Assembly (NCBI GenBank): GCA_003663535.1
Contig: QMUE01000019.1
Span: 1 to 11,729, forward strand
Source: Thermococci archaeon
GTDB lineage: Archaea > Methanobacteriota_B > Thermococci > Thermococcales > Thermococcaceae
DNA length: 11,729 bases
Direction: 5' to 3'
Below are positions 1 through 7,386 of this stretch, piece after piece (position 1 is the first letter of the stretch; each line of letters starts with the position of its first letter). A program made the translations under genes and the position numbers. Below the pieces are notes generated by a model that saw nothing but the letters and a program-made list of their open reading frames with translations, was not told where the DNA came from and ran no database searches.

Positions 1-873
1 AGTCCAACATGGTACGGATCCAATATAGTAGAGATAGACGAGAACGGAAATGTTAAACTCCCCGAAGTGGAAAAGATGTTTGGAACCCTCTTCAACGACT
101 TCATCTCTCTTCCAGTCCCACAAGAATTCATAACATTCCGGTGGGCAACTGATTTCGGCAGTGCTGTAAAATTCATTAACTTATTGGGAGAAGAAAGTGG
201 AAAATTTGCCATTGAAATCCCAGATGGGGCTCAAGTTGACGCAAGTGTGACAAACATCACATACAAGCTTCTTGGAGAGAGAAAAATAGGAGACAAAACA
301 TATGAACTCTTTGAAATAAGTGTACCCAAAGGAGTATCTCAACTCGTTATAAGCAAAGGAAAAGACACAGAGAAGCCCCAAATAGATATCCCATACCTTA
401 CTCCGTCCAAACCCACAAAAGGAAGACCATTTAAAGTTTTTATCAGCGTAAAAGACAACTTAGGAGTCAAGGATATTTATGTAGAAATTGAAGCAAATGG
501 GGTTGTTACGAAATATCCAGCAGTTCAAACCAGTGAAGGACAAGCAGAGTACTTTATGGCCGAGATCCCAGGAGTGGATGCCGATGGTTATGTGATTAGA
601 GCGATTGCAGTTGATTTCTATGGAAACAAAGCAACTTCCGAAATGACCGTTGGAGAAATAGAAACTTCCACAACTTCAAGTACAACTGAAAGTCCAACAT
701 CCTCATCAACTACTTCCAGCCCTTCAACAACATCCTCACCGGAAACGACTTCTTCAACAACAGAAACTCCTACTTCACCTTCCACACCAACAGAGTCTGG
801 AGGCGTATGTGGGCCTGCAGCAATTATAAGTCTTGCATTATTGCCTCTAATAGTCCGTAGGAAGAAGAAATGA
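1..873 (+). CDS. C-terminal part of a CGP-CTERM surface protein (5' end outside window)
   Basis: The reading frame is open from base 1, so this is the last 290 codons of a longer gene; the GTG at 67 is only an internal codon. The product ends with a Ser/Thr/Pro linker (codons at 664-798), then Gly-Gly-Val-Cys-Gly-Pro (CGP at 808-816), a hydrophobic stretch and Arg-Arg-Lys-Lys-Lys. That is the layout of the CGP-CTERM sorting domain found in Thermococcaceae. Before the linker is a beta-rich stretch ending in an AVDFYGNKA-type motif, which resembles an immunoglobulin-like fold. By analogy the protein is exported and held at the cell surface, with the linker probably glycosylated. No catalytic domain is visible in the part present, so the enzyme or binding role is unknown; it could be a protease, a glycosidase or a solute-binding protein. 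The C-terminal class is well supported, the function is not. Confidence 0.85.
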   Translation, partial: SPTWYGSNIVEIDENGNVKLPEVEKMFGTLFNDFISLPVPQEFITFRWATDFGSAVKFINLLGEESGKFAIEIPDGAQVDASVTNITYKLLGERKIGDKTYELFEISVPKGVSQLVISKGKDTEKPQIDIPYLTPSKPTKGRPFKVFISVKDNLGVKDIYVEIEANGVVTKYPAVQTSEGQAEYFMAEIPGVDADGYVIRAIAVDFYGNKATSEMTVGEIETSTTSSTTESPTSSSTTSSPSTTSSPETTSSTTETPTSPSTPTESGGVCGPAAIISLALLPLIVRRKKK

Positions 874-905
874 ATTCTTTATTTTTTGTATTCTTTTCTT
901 CTATT
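874..905 (+). terminator. T-rich archaeal-type terminator after the CGP-CTERM gene
   Basis: Directly after the stop codon the + strand carries several T runs, including six consecutive T, separated by one or two other bases. Archaeal RNA polymerase stops at such T-rich tracts without needing a hairpin. The next gene has its own promoter just downstream, which fits transcription ending here. Confidence 0.55.
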
Positions 906-913
906 ACATAGAA

Positions 914-953
914 GGGTTTTTAAACCCCCTCAACTTCCCCTTCTTAGGGTGAT
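914..953 (+). promoter_or_regulatory. Promoter and Shine-Dalgarno for the 203-residue gene
   Basis: A TTTTTAAA box lies at 917-924, inside the near-palindrome GGGTTT-TT-AAACCC (914-927). Transcription would start near 946-950. GGTGAT at 948-953 pairs with the archaeal 16S 3' end and sits five bases before the TTG start at 959. The ATG at 952 is in another frame and meets a stop after five codons, so the TTG is preferred. Confidence 0.55.
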
Positions 954-958
954 GCCCT

Positions 959-1570
959 TTGAAATTTAGAGGAAAAGCCTTTGGGAATCTAGTTCGAATC
1001 GAATTTGATATCCTCAGTATTAGCGAGCTTAGAATTGAAGATTTAAAGGATTTTGATATAGAAAATTTGAAGATTGAGCTCCGGCCAACTTCTTCTGGTA
1101 TAAAACTGATTGGAATATGGGAAGGAGAGGTTGAAAAGGCGAGTGAAGGTATAAAAAGGGCCTTGGAAGAGAGTTATAAGTTGAGAGATAGACTGTTAAA
1201 CAGGATAAAAGCTAAGATTGAGAGAATGAGGAGTGTTATGAAAAAACTTGGTTTTAATGAAGAAGTTTTAGGGTATGGCAATATGATAAAATTCACAAAG
1301 AAAATTGGAGATTATGAAATAGCAGTTATGGCCTCATCCAAAGATGATCTGATAAGAGTGGAAGTCTATGGGAATGACAAAAAAGTCATAGGACCAGAAA
1401 TAGAGAATTTTTTCGGAGATGTGGATATCGAAGAATTTGAAGTATACGGCCTAGATGACGAAAGACAAGAGGAGAGACTCGTGATTAATCTAGAATTACC
1501 GGAAGAAGAAATCCCAGAAACAAAAATAGTAGAAGCCATAAAGCTCATTGAGAGCCTTTTAATGACTTGA
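959..1570 (+). CDS. Hypothetical protein, 203 residues, TTG start
   Basis: I do not recognise this family. The protein has no signal peptide or membrane segment and is rich in Glu, Asp and Lys, as expected for a soluble hyperthermophile protein. Residues 1-55 look like a beta/alpha domain. Residues 58-98 form a long charged helix, possibly a coiled coil. Residues 100-203 return to alternating strands and helices with a very acidic patch (EELPEEEIPE-like). The TTG start is supported by a GGTGAT ribosome site five bases upstream and by a TATA-like box at 917-924. The gene ends four bases before the convergent 717-residue gene. It is likely expressed alone. A real coding region is very likely because it keeps a long open frame, its own promoter and composition like its neighbours. 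Confidence 0.8.
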   Translation: MKFRGKAFGNLVRIEFDILSISELRIEDLKDFDIENLKIELRPTSSGIKLIGIWEGEVEKASEGIKRALEESYKLRDRLLNRIKAKIERMRSVMKKLGFNEEVLGYGNMIKFTKKIGDYEIAVMASSKDDLIRVEVYGNDKKVIGPEIENFFGDVDIEEFEVYGLDDERQEERLVINLELPEEEIPETKIVEAIKLIESLLMT

Positions 1571-1574
1571 TCAC

Positions 1575-3728
1575 CTATTTATATTTTGCATCCAACTGCA
1601 ATTTCTTTATTTTTGCCATTAAACCCTTGTTGGGTACTGTATCTTCCTCCAATAATTTTCCTGTTCTTAGATCAAGTTTTGCATAATAAAGAGCCTCATC
1701 CCCAGAGAGTTTTATAGTTGCATATCCCTTTTCTTTGTGAACTATTATAGTTTCTGTTTTCAGATTTTTATCATTAAACTTCTCCAGTACGTGTTTTTGA
1801 TACATCTCCTCAATCACAGCTTCTGTCAGGAAAATTTCACTCTTTAAAACTCTTCCAGAGATCCTTTCTATGAGAATCTTCCCGACTCTTTCCTCACCTG
1901 CAAACCTAACCCACCAGTTGGTACCAAGCTTTATTTCTTTAATTTCTGCACTTATGCCCTTCTCATCCAAGAATTTTTCTGCAATTTCCCTTGCAACTTC
2001 CTCTTTTAGATGCTTATCAGTCTCTTCCAGTATCTTTCCATCTTTACTAAGAGAAATTCTCAATAGGAGTCTGTCATTCTCTAATTCTGCTTTATAATTA
2101 TCCTTTAACTCTTCTATTTCCTTTATTCGCCATTCAGAGTATTTTTCCAAGATTATTTTTCTGGCTTTTTGCGGACTAATCTCGACAAAATAATCCATGA
2201 TATCCCCACTTTTACCATCGGCTTTTAACAGAACTTTCCCATCCTCGCTTTCTAGAACCAACTCTATGTCTCTGTGGTTAATAACCTTAAAGTCACCAAG
2301 CTTAAGATGTTTTATATCAAAATTGCTTTCAATAAGGTCTTTTCCAGTTTTTGCAAGATTGTATGGATGTAAGAGTTCCGCCTTAATATTATACTCTCCA
2401 TTTTCTAAATTAAATTCCAAAATCACAATACCTTCTGGAGTTAATACGTCAATTATTGCTTTACCCTCTTTTTCAGTAAAAGAAATGACTTTTCCCCCAG
2501 GATATCTATCAGAAACCTCAGAAAGGATTGCATCTTTCTTCATCTTTGATTTTTTCTTTAAAACTCTCCCGCTGTATATATGAACAGCTACCCCAAAAAG
2601 GAACCTGCTAACCTGGCCGTTTATTATAGCAACATTATCCTTTATGTTAAGTGAGATATTCTCAAGATCCTCACCAAGCAAGTTTCTACATTCTTCTCTG
2701 GCAATCTCAATTAGTTTCCCCTTGGGAAGAGGTTCTATTTCAAGAGTAGCTTCTTTGCTCTTGAGATCTACTCTTCCCTTTGCGAAATTTACCCCAACTT
2801 GCAAATCCAACATCGCTTTTTGAGGAATATATATCTTTTTCCGGGAATGCAGTATGATGCTACTTTGAGAGACTTTTAAATCCTCCGCAAGTTTTGATTT
2901 AACAAGTAAGACTGCCTCACTTGGTGTTAATGGTTCAACAACCCTTACCTCACTTGCCTTAATAGCAGAACCGCTCCCCAGAAGTGCTTTAGAGACTCTT
3001 TTCTCCAATTCATCATTCTTACTCACAAAGGGTAATATCCCATCTCTAGATGGAACTAAAGCCTTATCTTTCATGTTCTCATCCATCTGAGAGGACCAAG
3101 AAAAGATATATGTTGCCAAAACCTCTAAAGTTAACTTCTTCAAAAGAATGTCCTCTTTCTTTATCTTATATTTCCTTTCAAGTAAAGAAGATATTTGATC
3201 AAAGACCTTATCAGCAGAAAAGGAGTATAGAAGCGGAGCATCTAATTTGATTACCTTCAAAGCCCCCTTCCGTCTCTCTTCTAGTTTTTCTTGCTCTCTT
3301 TTTCTCTCAATTTTTTCGAGTAGCTCTTTACTTACTGGCACTTCTCTCTCATTTAATTCCTCAACAAACTTTTCACCATCCCATATAATCATCCTCCCCT
3401 TGTACTCTTTTCCCACAAGAAGTTTTGCGTCTTTAGTGAACCCATGTATTGCCAGAAATATCCCTTTATCCGCCTTAGATCTCATTATTGCCTCACCAAA
3501 TGATTCAATATCCTGAGAAGAGGCTAAAGCTTCATGCTTAATCTTTACTACATATTTCTCAAACCCTGCAATGGGATCATCCCTGAGGGCCAAGATTTCT
3601 ACACCCCACTCTTCTGGGTTCTCAATTTTTTCTACATTGTTAAACCCCATTTGACCAAGTAAATTTATCAAAGCTTCAACTAGAATTTCCCGAGAGGCCT
3701 CTTGTAAAATTTCTAAACTCCACTCCAT
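1575..3728 (-). CDS. Mrr-like nuclease-fold protein with PepSY-like repeats
   Basis: The protein has 717 residues, no signal peptide and no membrane segment. Residues 16-125 have the order of an Mrr/restriction-endonuclease-like domain: helix, GF-x-x-V, a WGVEI strand (41-45), a YVVKIKHE strand (59-66), helix, KADKGIFL (85-92), GFTKDAK (96-102) and IIWDGEKFVEEL (114-125). The usual catalytic Asp and Gln-x-Lys appear as Glu44 and Lys62-x-Lys64, so activity may be changed or lost. Residues 133-157 are a charged helix. From about 265 on, at least six units repeat a pattern of helix, three strands and an ending like SGRVLK, DGKILE or TGKLLE (endings near 387, 444, 508, 564, 625 and 690). This resembles tandem PepSY-type units. 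The ATG at 3728 follows a GTGAT site and a TATA box. No methyltransferase lies nearby, so a classical restriction role is doubtful. The fold calls are inferred by eye. Confidence 0.75.
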   Translation of the reverse strand: MEWSLEILQEASREILVEALINLLGQMGFNNVEKIENPEEWGVEILALRDDPIAGFEKYVVKIKHEALASSQDIESFGEAIMRSKADKGIFLAIHGFTKDAKLLVGKEYKGRMIIWDGEKFVEELNEREVPVSKELLEKIERKREQEKLEERRKGALKVIKLDAPLLYSFSADKVFDQISSLLERKYKIKKEDILLKKLTLEVLATYIFSWSSQMDENMKDKALVPSRDGILPFVSKNDELEKRVSKALLGSGSAIKASEVRVVEPLTPSEAVLLVKSKLAEDLKVSQSSIILHSRKKIYIPQKAMLDLQVGVNFAKGRVDLKSKEATLEIEPLPKGKLIEIAREECRNLLGEDLENISLNIKDNVAIINGQVSRFLFGVAVHIYSGRVLKKKSKMKKDAILSEVSDRYPGGKVISFTEKEGKAIIDVLTPEGIVILEFNLENGEYNIKAELLHPYNLAKTGKDLIESNFDIKHLKLGDFKVINHRDIELVLESEDGKVLLKADGKSGDIMDYFVEISPQKARKIILEKYSEWRIKEIEELKDNYKAELENDRLLLRISLSKDGKILEETDKHLKEEVAREIAEKFLDEKGISAEIKEIKLGTNWWVRFAGEERVGKILIERISGRVLKSEIFLTEAVIEEMYQKHVLEKFNDKNLKTETIIVHKEKGYATIKLSGDEALYYAKLDLRTGKLLEEDTVPNKGLMAKIKKLQLDAKYK

Positions 3729-3731
3729 GAT

Positions 3732-3785
3732 ATCACATCCGATTATCCTCCATAGTTAACAAAAGTTAGGTAGTTATAATATAAA
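3732..3785 (-). promoter_or_regulatory. Promoter and ribosome site of the Mrr-like gene
   Basis: On the minus strand a TTTATATTAT box (3785-3776) would set transcription start near 3752. GTGAT (3736-3732) precedes the ATG by three bases. The leader would be about 25 bases. Confidence 0.5.
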
Positions 3786-3866
3786 TTCCTTTTGGCATGC
3801 ACTTCTCTCATATCTTAGCTAATCACCTTCCCCCCGTCTGAAGGACAAAGCTTTCATATAATAAAT

Positions 3867-3883
3867 TACCACCATAAGTGTTT
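3867..3883 (+). promoter_or_regulatory. Degenerate Thermococcales glycolytic motif upstream of pgk
   Basis: TACCAC-CATAA-GTGTTT matches 9 of the 12 fixed bases of the TATCAC-N5-GTGATA motif, with the correct 5-base spacer. This motif is bound by Tgr of Thermococcus and TrmBL1 of Pyrococcus. It lies just upstream of the likely TATA element (TTTTAA at 3893-3898). That is the position known for gluconeogenic genes activated by the regulator, in contrast to the downstream position seen in repressed glycolytic genes. Position and target gene fit; the three mismatches lower confidence. Confidence 0.5.
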
Positions 3884-3890
3884 AGAATAA

Positions 3891-3926
3891 CCTTTTAACT
3901 TCTCAAAATTTACAAAAATCAGGTGA
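3891..3926 (+). promoter_or_regulatory. Core promoter and Shine-Dalgarno of pgk
   Basis: AACCTTTTAAC contains a plausible BRE/TATA element (TTTTAA at 3893-3898), giving a start near 3920. AGGTGA at 3921-3926 is a strong ribosome site four bases before the ATG at 3931. A second AT-rich candidate, CATATAATAAATT at 3855-3867, lies further upstream and would place the glycolytic motif downstream of the TATA box instead. Confidence 0.45.
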
Positions 3927-3930
3927 GATC

Positions 3931-5172
3931 ATGTTCAGGCTATCAGACTTCAATTACCATGATAAAGTCATTTTTCTTAGAGCAGACCTTAATTCCCCTG
4001 TAAAAGATGGGAAAATCATCAGTGATGCCAGATTTAGAGCCGTGCTGCATACCATACGATATTTGCTAGAGCATAAAGCAAAAGTGGTAATTGGTACTCA
4101 CCAAAGCAAACCCTATGAGGAAGATTATTTGACCACAGAGCAACATGCTGAAATTTTGAGTTCTCTCCTAGGTGTGAAAGTAAAATACGTGGATGATATT
4201 TTTGGAAAATGTGCAAGAGACGCCATAAAGGCCCTAAAGGCCAGTGAAGTTTTAATGCTCGAAAACCTTAGATTTGCAGCAGAAGAAACAAAACAAAAAC
4301 CACTGGAATATTGCGAGAGAACACATTTTGTTAGAAAATTATCTCCCTTAATTGACTATGTTGTAAACGATGCGTTCGCTGCTGCTCACCGATCTCAACC
4401 TTCATTAGTTGGATTTGCAAGAATGAGGCCCATGATCTCCGGTTTTCTAATGGAAAAAGAAATAAAAGCCCTAACAAGAGCCTATGAAAGCCTAGAAAGA
4501 CCTAAAATCTACGTACTTGGAGGTGCCAAGGCAGAAGACTCCTTAAACGTTGTAGAGAACGTGCTAAGAAATGAGAAGGCAGATCTAATTTTAACTGGAG
4601 GTTTAGTGGGACACATATTCACTCTCGCTAAAGGATTTGACTTAGGGAATGCCAATATTAGCTTTCTAGGTGAAAGGGAATTAATAAAACTTGTAGATCG
4701 AGCAGAAAGTATTTTAAATGAATTTTATCCATATATAAGAACCCCCGTAGATTTTGCCGTTGAATACAAAGGAGAGAGAGTAGAAATAGACCTGCTAAGT
4801 GACAAAAAATGGATATTTGATGAAAGGCCAATTTTGGACATTGGAAGCAGAACAATAGAAAAGTATAGCGAGATCCTAAAAGAAGCAAGTATAATAGTGG
4901 CCAACGGCCCAATGGGAGTATTTGAGATTGAAGAATTTGCTAAAGGCACAATAGAAGTATTTAAAGCAATAGGAGAGAGCAAAGCATTTTCTATAGTGGG
5001 AGGGGGACATAGTATAGCCAGCATATATCAATACAACATAAAAGGAATTTCTCATATAAGCACGGGCGGAGGAGCTATGTTGACATTTTTTGCTGGACAA
5101 TCACTTCCAGTATTACAGGCCTTGAAAATAAGTTACGAAAAATTCAAAAATAAAAAAGAGCTCAATCAATAG
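3931..5172 (+). CDS. pgk: Phosphoglycerate kinase
   Basis: It catalyses 1,3-bisphosphoglycerate + ADP to and from 3-phosphoglycerate + ATP in the cytosol. In Thermococcales sugar breakdown bypasses this step through the ferredoxin-dependent GAPOR enzyme, so PGK acts mainly in gluconeogenesis. The 413-residue protein is full length for archaeal PGK and closely resembles the Pyrococcus enzyme as I recall it. Visible motifs are RADLNSP (17-23, substrate Arg17, Asp19 and Asn21), GTHQSKP (55-61), LENLRF, VNDAFAAAHRSQPS, GGAKAEDS, NGPMGVFE (from Asn325) and GGGHS (357-361). The usual RVD is RAD here, a mild change. The ATG at 3931 follows AGGTGA. The last 11 bases overlap the convergent permease gene. 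Regulation by Tgr/TrmBL1 is suggested by the motif at 3867-3883. Identification is secure. Confidence 0.97.
   Translation: MFRLSDFNYHDKVIFLRADLNSPVKDGKIISDARFRAVLHTIRYLLEHKAKVVIGTHQSKPYEEDYLTTEQHAEILSSLLGVKVKYVDDIFGKCARDAIKALKASEVLMLENLRFAAEETKQKPLEYCERTHFVRKLSPLIDYVVNDAFAAAHRSQPSLVGFARMRPMISGFLMEKEIKALTRAYESLERPKIYVLGGAKAEDSLNVVENVLRNEKADLILTGGLVGHIFTLAKGFDLGNANISFLGERELIKLVDRAESILNEFYPYIRTPVDFAVEYKGERVEIDLLSDKKWIFDERPILDIGSRTIEKYSEILKEASIIVANGPMGVFEIEEFAKGTIEVFKAIGESKAFSIVGGGHSIASIYQYNIKGISHISTGGGAMLTFFAGQSLPVLQALKISYEKFKNKKELNQ
5138..5157 (-). terminator. T-run terminator of the PadR/ABC operon, inside pgk
   Basis: Read on the minus strand, the bases just past the permease stop give three T runs of six, five and five (5157-5152, 5150-5146, 5142-5138). 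This is a good archaeal intrinsic terminator. On the other strand these bases are Lys-rich codons at the end of pgk. Confidence 0.55.
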
Positions 5173-5932
5173 TTGCTTTTTCAAATTCCACCATGGCAAG
5201 ACCGACCAATACAACTGCAAGGAGACTCAACACTGCCCAGTCAATTGTTATGGAAAACTTGGTAACATTTGCTCCTACGAGATAATAGCGAGCTCCATCC
5301 ACCGCATAGGTTAGTGGGTTTATATAAGCCAAAGCCTTCATCCAGCTTGGCATAGCTTCTATTGGATATATGGCCCCGCTGAGGAATGTGAGTGGCAACA
5401 TTAGAACCATCATTATCATCTGGAATCCTTCCATACTTTCCATTTTGAGGGCCAGACTTGTCCCAAACCCAGAGAACGCTATAGCCAAGAGAAAGCCTAT
5501 TAAAAGGGCAGGGATTATTCCGGAAATTTTAAGATTTTCTGCCAATAAGAATGTCAATAGGAGTATTATAAGGCCTTGGACTGTTGTGAGGAGTGAATCT
5601 CCCGTTAATCTCCCTAGAATAGTTTCTTTTCTTGAAGCTGGTGCTACCAGCACCTCCTTTAAAAAGCCAAATTGCTTGTCCCATATAACGCTTACACCAC
5701 TCACAAAACTCTGATTGAATATGGTCATGGCAAATATACCTGGTGCTAGGAAAGTGAGATAATCAACCCCTCCAAATATAGTTCTAGCCATGGGATTGTT
5801 GAAAACTTTACTCCACCCAAGACCAAAAAACACTAACCAGATCAGAGGATTTATTATCATTCCCATTACTCTTGACCTTGCTCTAAAAAAGCGCTTTGTC
5901 TGCCTGTAAATCATAGTGATAAACGCCCTCAT
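5162..5932 (-). CDS. ABC-2 type transporter permease
   Basis: This is the membrane half of an exporter, paired with the ATPase gene just upstream. About six hydrophobic helices are visible: one near the N-terminus (INPLIWLVFFGLGW), one after YLTFLAPG, a pair around the middle, one ending in LTFLSGAIYPIEAMP and one near the C-terminus. The stretch from SGAIYP to INPLTYAVDGARY is the hallmark of the ABC-2 family, as in DrrB-like drug exporters. I chose the ATG at 5932 (256 residues) because GGTGAT (5942-5937) sits four bases before it. The GTG at 5941 is in frame and would add three residues, but it lies within that ribosome site. The gene follows the ATPase without a gap, so the two are probably translationally coupled. 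The substrate is unknown; export of a drug, lipid or other hydrophobic compound is an inference. Confidence 0.9.
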   Translation of the reverse strand: MRAFITMIYRQTKRFFRARSRVMGMIINPLIWLVFFGLGWSKVFNNPMARTIFGGVDYLTFLAPGIFAMTIFNQSFVSGVSVIWDKQFGFLKEVLVAPASRKETILGRLTGDSLLTTVQGLIILLLTFLLAENLKISGIIPALLIGFLLAIAFSGFGTSLALKMESMEGFQMIMMVLMLPLTFLSGAIYPIEAMPSWMKALAYINPLTYAVDGARYYLVGANVTKFSITIDWAVLSLLAVVLVGLAMVEFEKATID

Positions 5933-5937
5933 TTTTA

Positions 5938-6918
5938 TCACCTTCTCATCCTCATGCGAACTATTCTCTTGAATGGATTTTCTCCACTTTCTTCTCTTAT
6001 CTCTCTTCCAGTTAAGTGTAGGAAAACATCATTAAGCGTAGGCCTGTGATAGGTAACCTCAAGAATTTTAACTCCTAAGTGCTGGACCAAAGTAAAGAGC
6101 TTTGGGAGAGCTTCTGCAGCATTTTCCACTTCTAATTGCACCTTTCCGTCAGCTAGAATTTTACAACCCTTGATAAACTCCGCTTTTAGGCATTTAACTT
6201 CTTCCGGAGCTTCAAGTTTAAGATACACTACATCATTACCAACCAATTTTTTCAACTCATTGGCCGTTCCTTCTGCAATTATCTTACCATGATCAATTAT
6301 AGCAATTCTGTCTGCTAGCTGCTCGGCCTCATCCATATAATGTGTGGTTAGGAAAATCGTCATGTTGTGTTCTTCTTTCATTGCTTTAATGTAATCCCAG
6401 ATGTGAGCCCTTGTTTGAGGATCAAGACCTATTGTAGGCTCGTCTAAGAATAGGATTTCTGGCTCATGAAGAAGTGAACGTGCTATCTCGAGCCTCCTCT
6501 GCATACCTCCACTGAACGTCTTTACGGGTTTATCTTTGAACTCCCATAATTCAACAAATTTAAGGAGCCTTTCTATCTTTTCTTCCAGTTTATTTCCAGT
6601 TAAACCATAAATTCTTCCATGAATATACATGTTCTCATAAGCCGTCAACTCCCTATCCAAGCTAGGATCTTGAAATACAATGCCAATCTTTTTCCTAACC
6701 TCCATTGGCTCCTTTACAACATCGTGCCCTGCTACAGTGGCTTTTCCAGAGGTTAATCTAAGGAGAGTGGTAAGTACATGAACAGTAGTAGTCTTACCTG
6801 CCCCATTGGGACCCAAAAATGCAAATATCTCTCCCTTATTTACTTTGAATGAGATACCCTTAACAGCTTCAAAATCTCCATATTTCTTTACCAAATTTTC
6901 AACTTCAATAGCATACAT
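5938..6918 (-). CDS. ABC-2 transporter ATP-binding protein (DrrA-like)
   Basis: It hydrolyses ATP to drive the permease encoded next to it. The 326-residue protein has the full set of nucleotide-binding motifs: Walker A GPNGAGKT (36-43), Q-loop Gln83, signature FSGGMQ (135-140), Walker B ILFLDEP with Asp159 and Glu160, D-loop GLDP (164-167) and switch His193. The C-terminal region, with TYHRPTLNDVFLHLTGRE, resembles the extension of daunorubicin-exporter (DrrA) type ATPases. The ATG at 6918 starts one base after the PadR stop codon, and its ribosome site (GGGGGG with AAGTGA) lies in the end of the PadR gene. The three genes therefore form one operon with the order regulator, ATPase, permease. 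Confidence 0.96.
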   Translation of the reverse strand: MYAIEVENLVKKYGDFEAVKGISFKVNKGEIFAFLGPNGAGKTTTVHVLTTLLRLTSGKATVAGHDVVKEPMEVRKKIGIVFQDPSLDRELTAYENMYIHGRIYGLTGNKLEEKIERLLKFVELWEFKDKPVKTFSGGMQRRLEIARSLLHEPEILFLDEPTIGLDPQTRAHIWDYIKAMKEEHNMTIFLTTHYMDEAEQLADRIAIIDHGKIIAEGTANELKKLVGNDVVYLKLEAPEEVKCLKAEFIKGCKILADGKVQLEVENAAEALPKLFTLVQHLGVKILEVTYHRPTLNDVFLHLTGREIREESGENPFKRIVRMRMRR

Positions 6919-6919
6919 T

Positions 6920-7375
6920 TCACTTCCCCCCTAAGATTATTAATCTAATTTTCCTCGTAAATTCCTCAATCTCATCTGAAAGTGCTTTTTTTTGTTCCTC
7001 TGTGAGTGATGGAAGGGCCATAAAAACTTCCTTAATTGCTTCTTTGAGTTTATTCCCTCCCAAATTCCCAAATTCTCTAAATGATTCTATCATTTTAATA
7101 GTCTCCTCAACCTCTTCTTTGTGGCTCTTAAGATATTCTCTCCCTTTATCTGTTATTTGGTAGAATTTTTTTTCTCGTCTGCCTTCTCCAGCCACTTCAA
7201 TCAGGTTTTGTTTTTTCAAACTTGATAAAATAGGATATATAGCCCCCGCACTTGGACTTGGGATCCCATATCTATTTTCAAGCTCAGACATTATCCCATA
7301 CCCATGTTGTGGCTTTTCCTTTAGCAGATAAAGGATAAGGAGCTTAAGATGGCCTTTATACTTTGGTCTCTCCAT
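6920..7375 (-). CDS. PadR family transcriptional regulator
   Basis: This is a winged-helix repressor that probably controls its own operon and senses a compound handled by the exporter. Motifs typical of PadR appear in order from Met1: LLILYLLKEKPQHGYGI, PSAGAIYPILSSLKKQNLIE and GRREKKFYQITDKGREYL. A long C-terminal helix for dimerisation follows (about 85-145). I set the start at the ATG at 7375 (151 residues), which has GGTGA five bases upstream. The open frame extends further to 7429, but that extension covers the TATA box and palindrome and is not PadR-like. It is the first gene of the operon. The perfect palindrome at 7387-7406 is its likely operator. Confidence 0.93.
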   Translation of the reverse strand: MERPKYKGHLKLLILYLLKEKPQHGYGIMSELENRYGIPSPSAGAIYPILSSLKKQNLIEVAGEGRREKKFYQITDKGREYLKSHKEEVEETIKMIESFREFGNLGGNKLKEAIKEVFMALPSLTEEQKKALSDEIEEFTRKIRLIILGGK

Positions 7376-7386
7376 ATGTTTCACCA

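Noticed and set aside
1575..3728. Reading the Mrr-like gene as part of a defence island
   Set aside because: Neighbours are pgk and unrelated single genes; no methyltransferase, helicase, toxin-like or mobile gene is present.
3743..3811. Minus-strand reading frame of 22 codons upstream of the Mrr-like gene, with a GGTGAT about ten bases before its ATG
   Set aside because: It contains the TATA box of the Mrr-like gene, the ribosome-site spacing is long, and the peptide has no recognisable feature; chance is more likely than a leader peptide.
3826..3844. CCTTC and GAAGG arms around a C-rich loop, seen as a possible terminator or operator
   Set aside because: Only five base pairs, no T run on either side, and no repeat elsewhere in the window.
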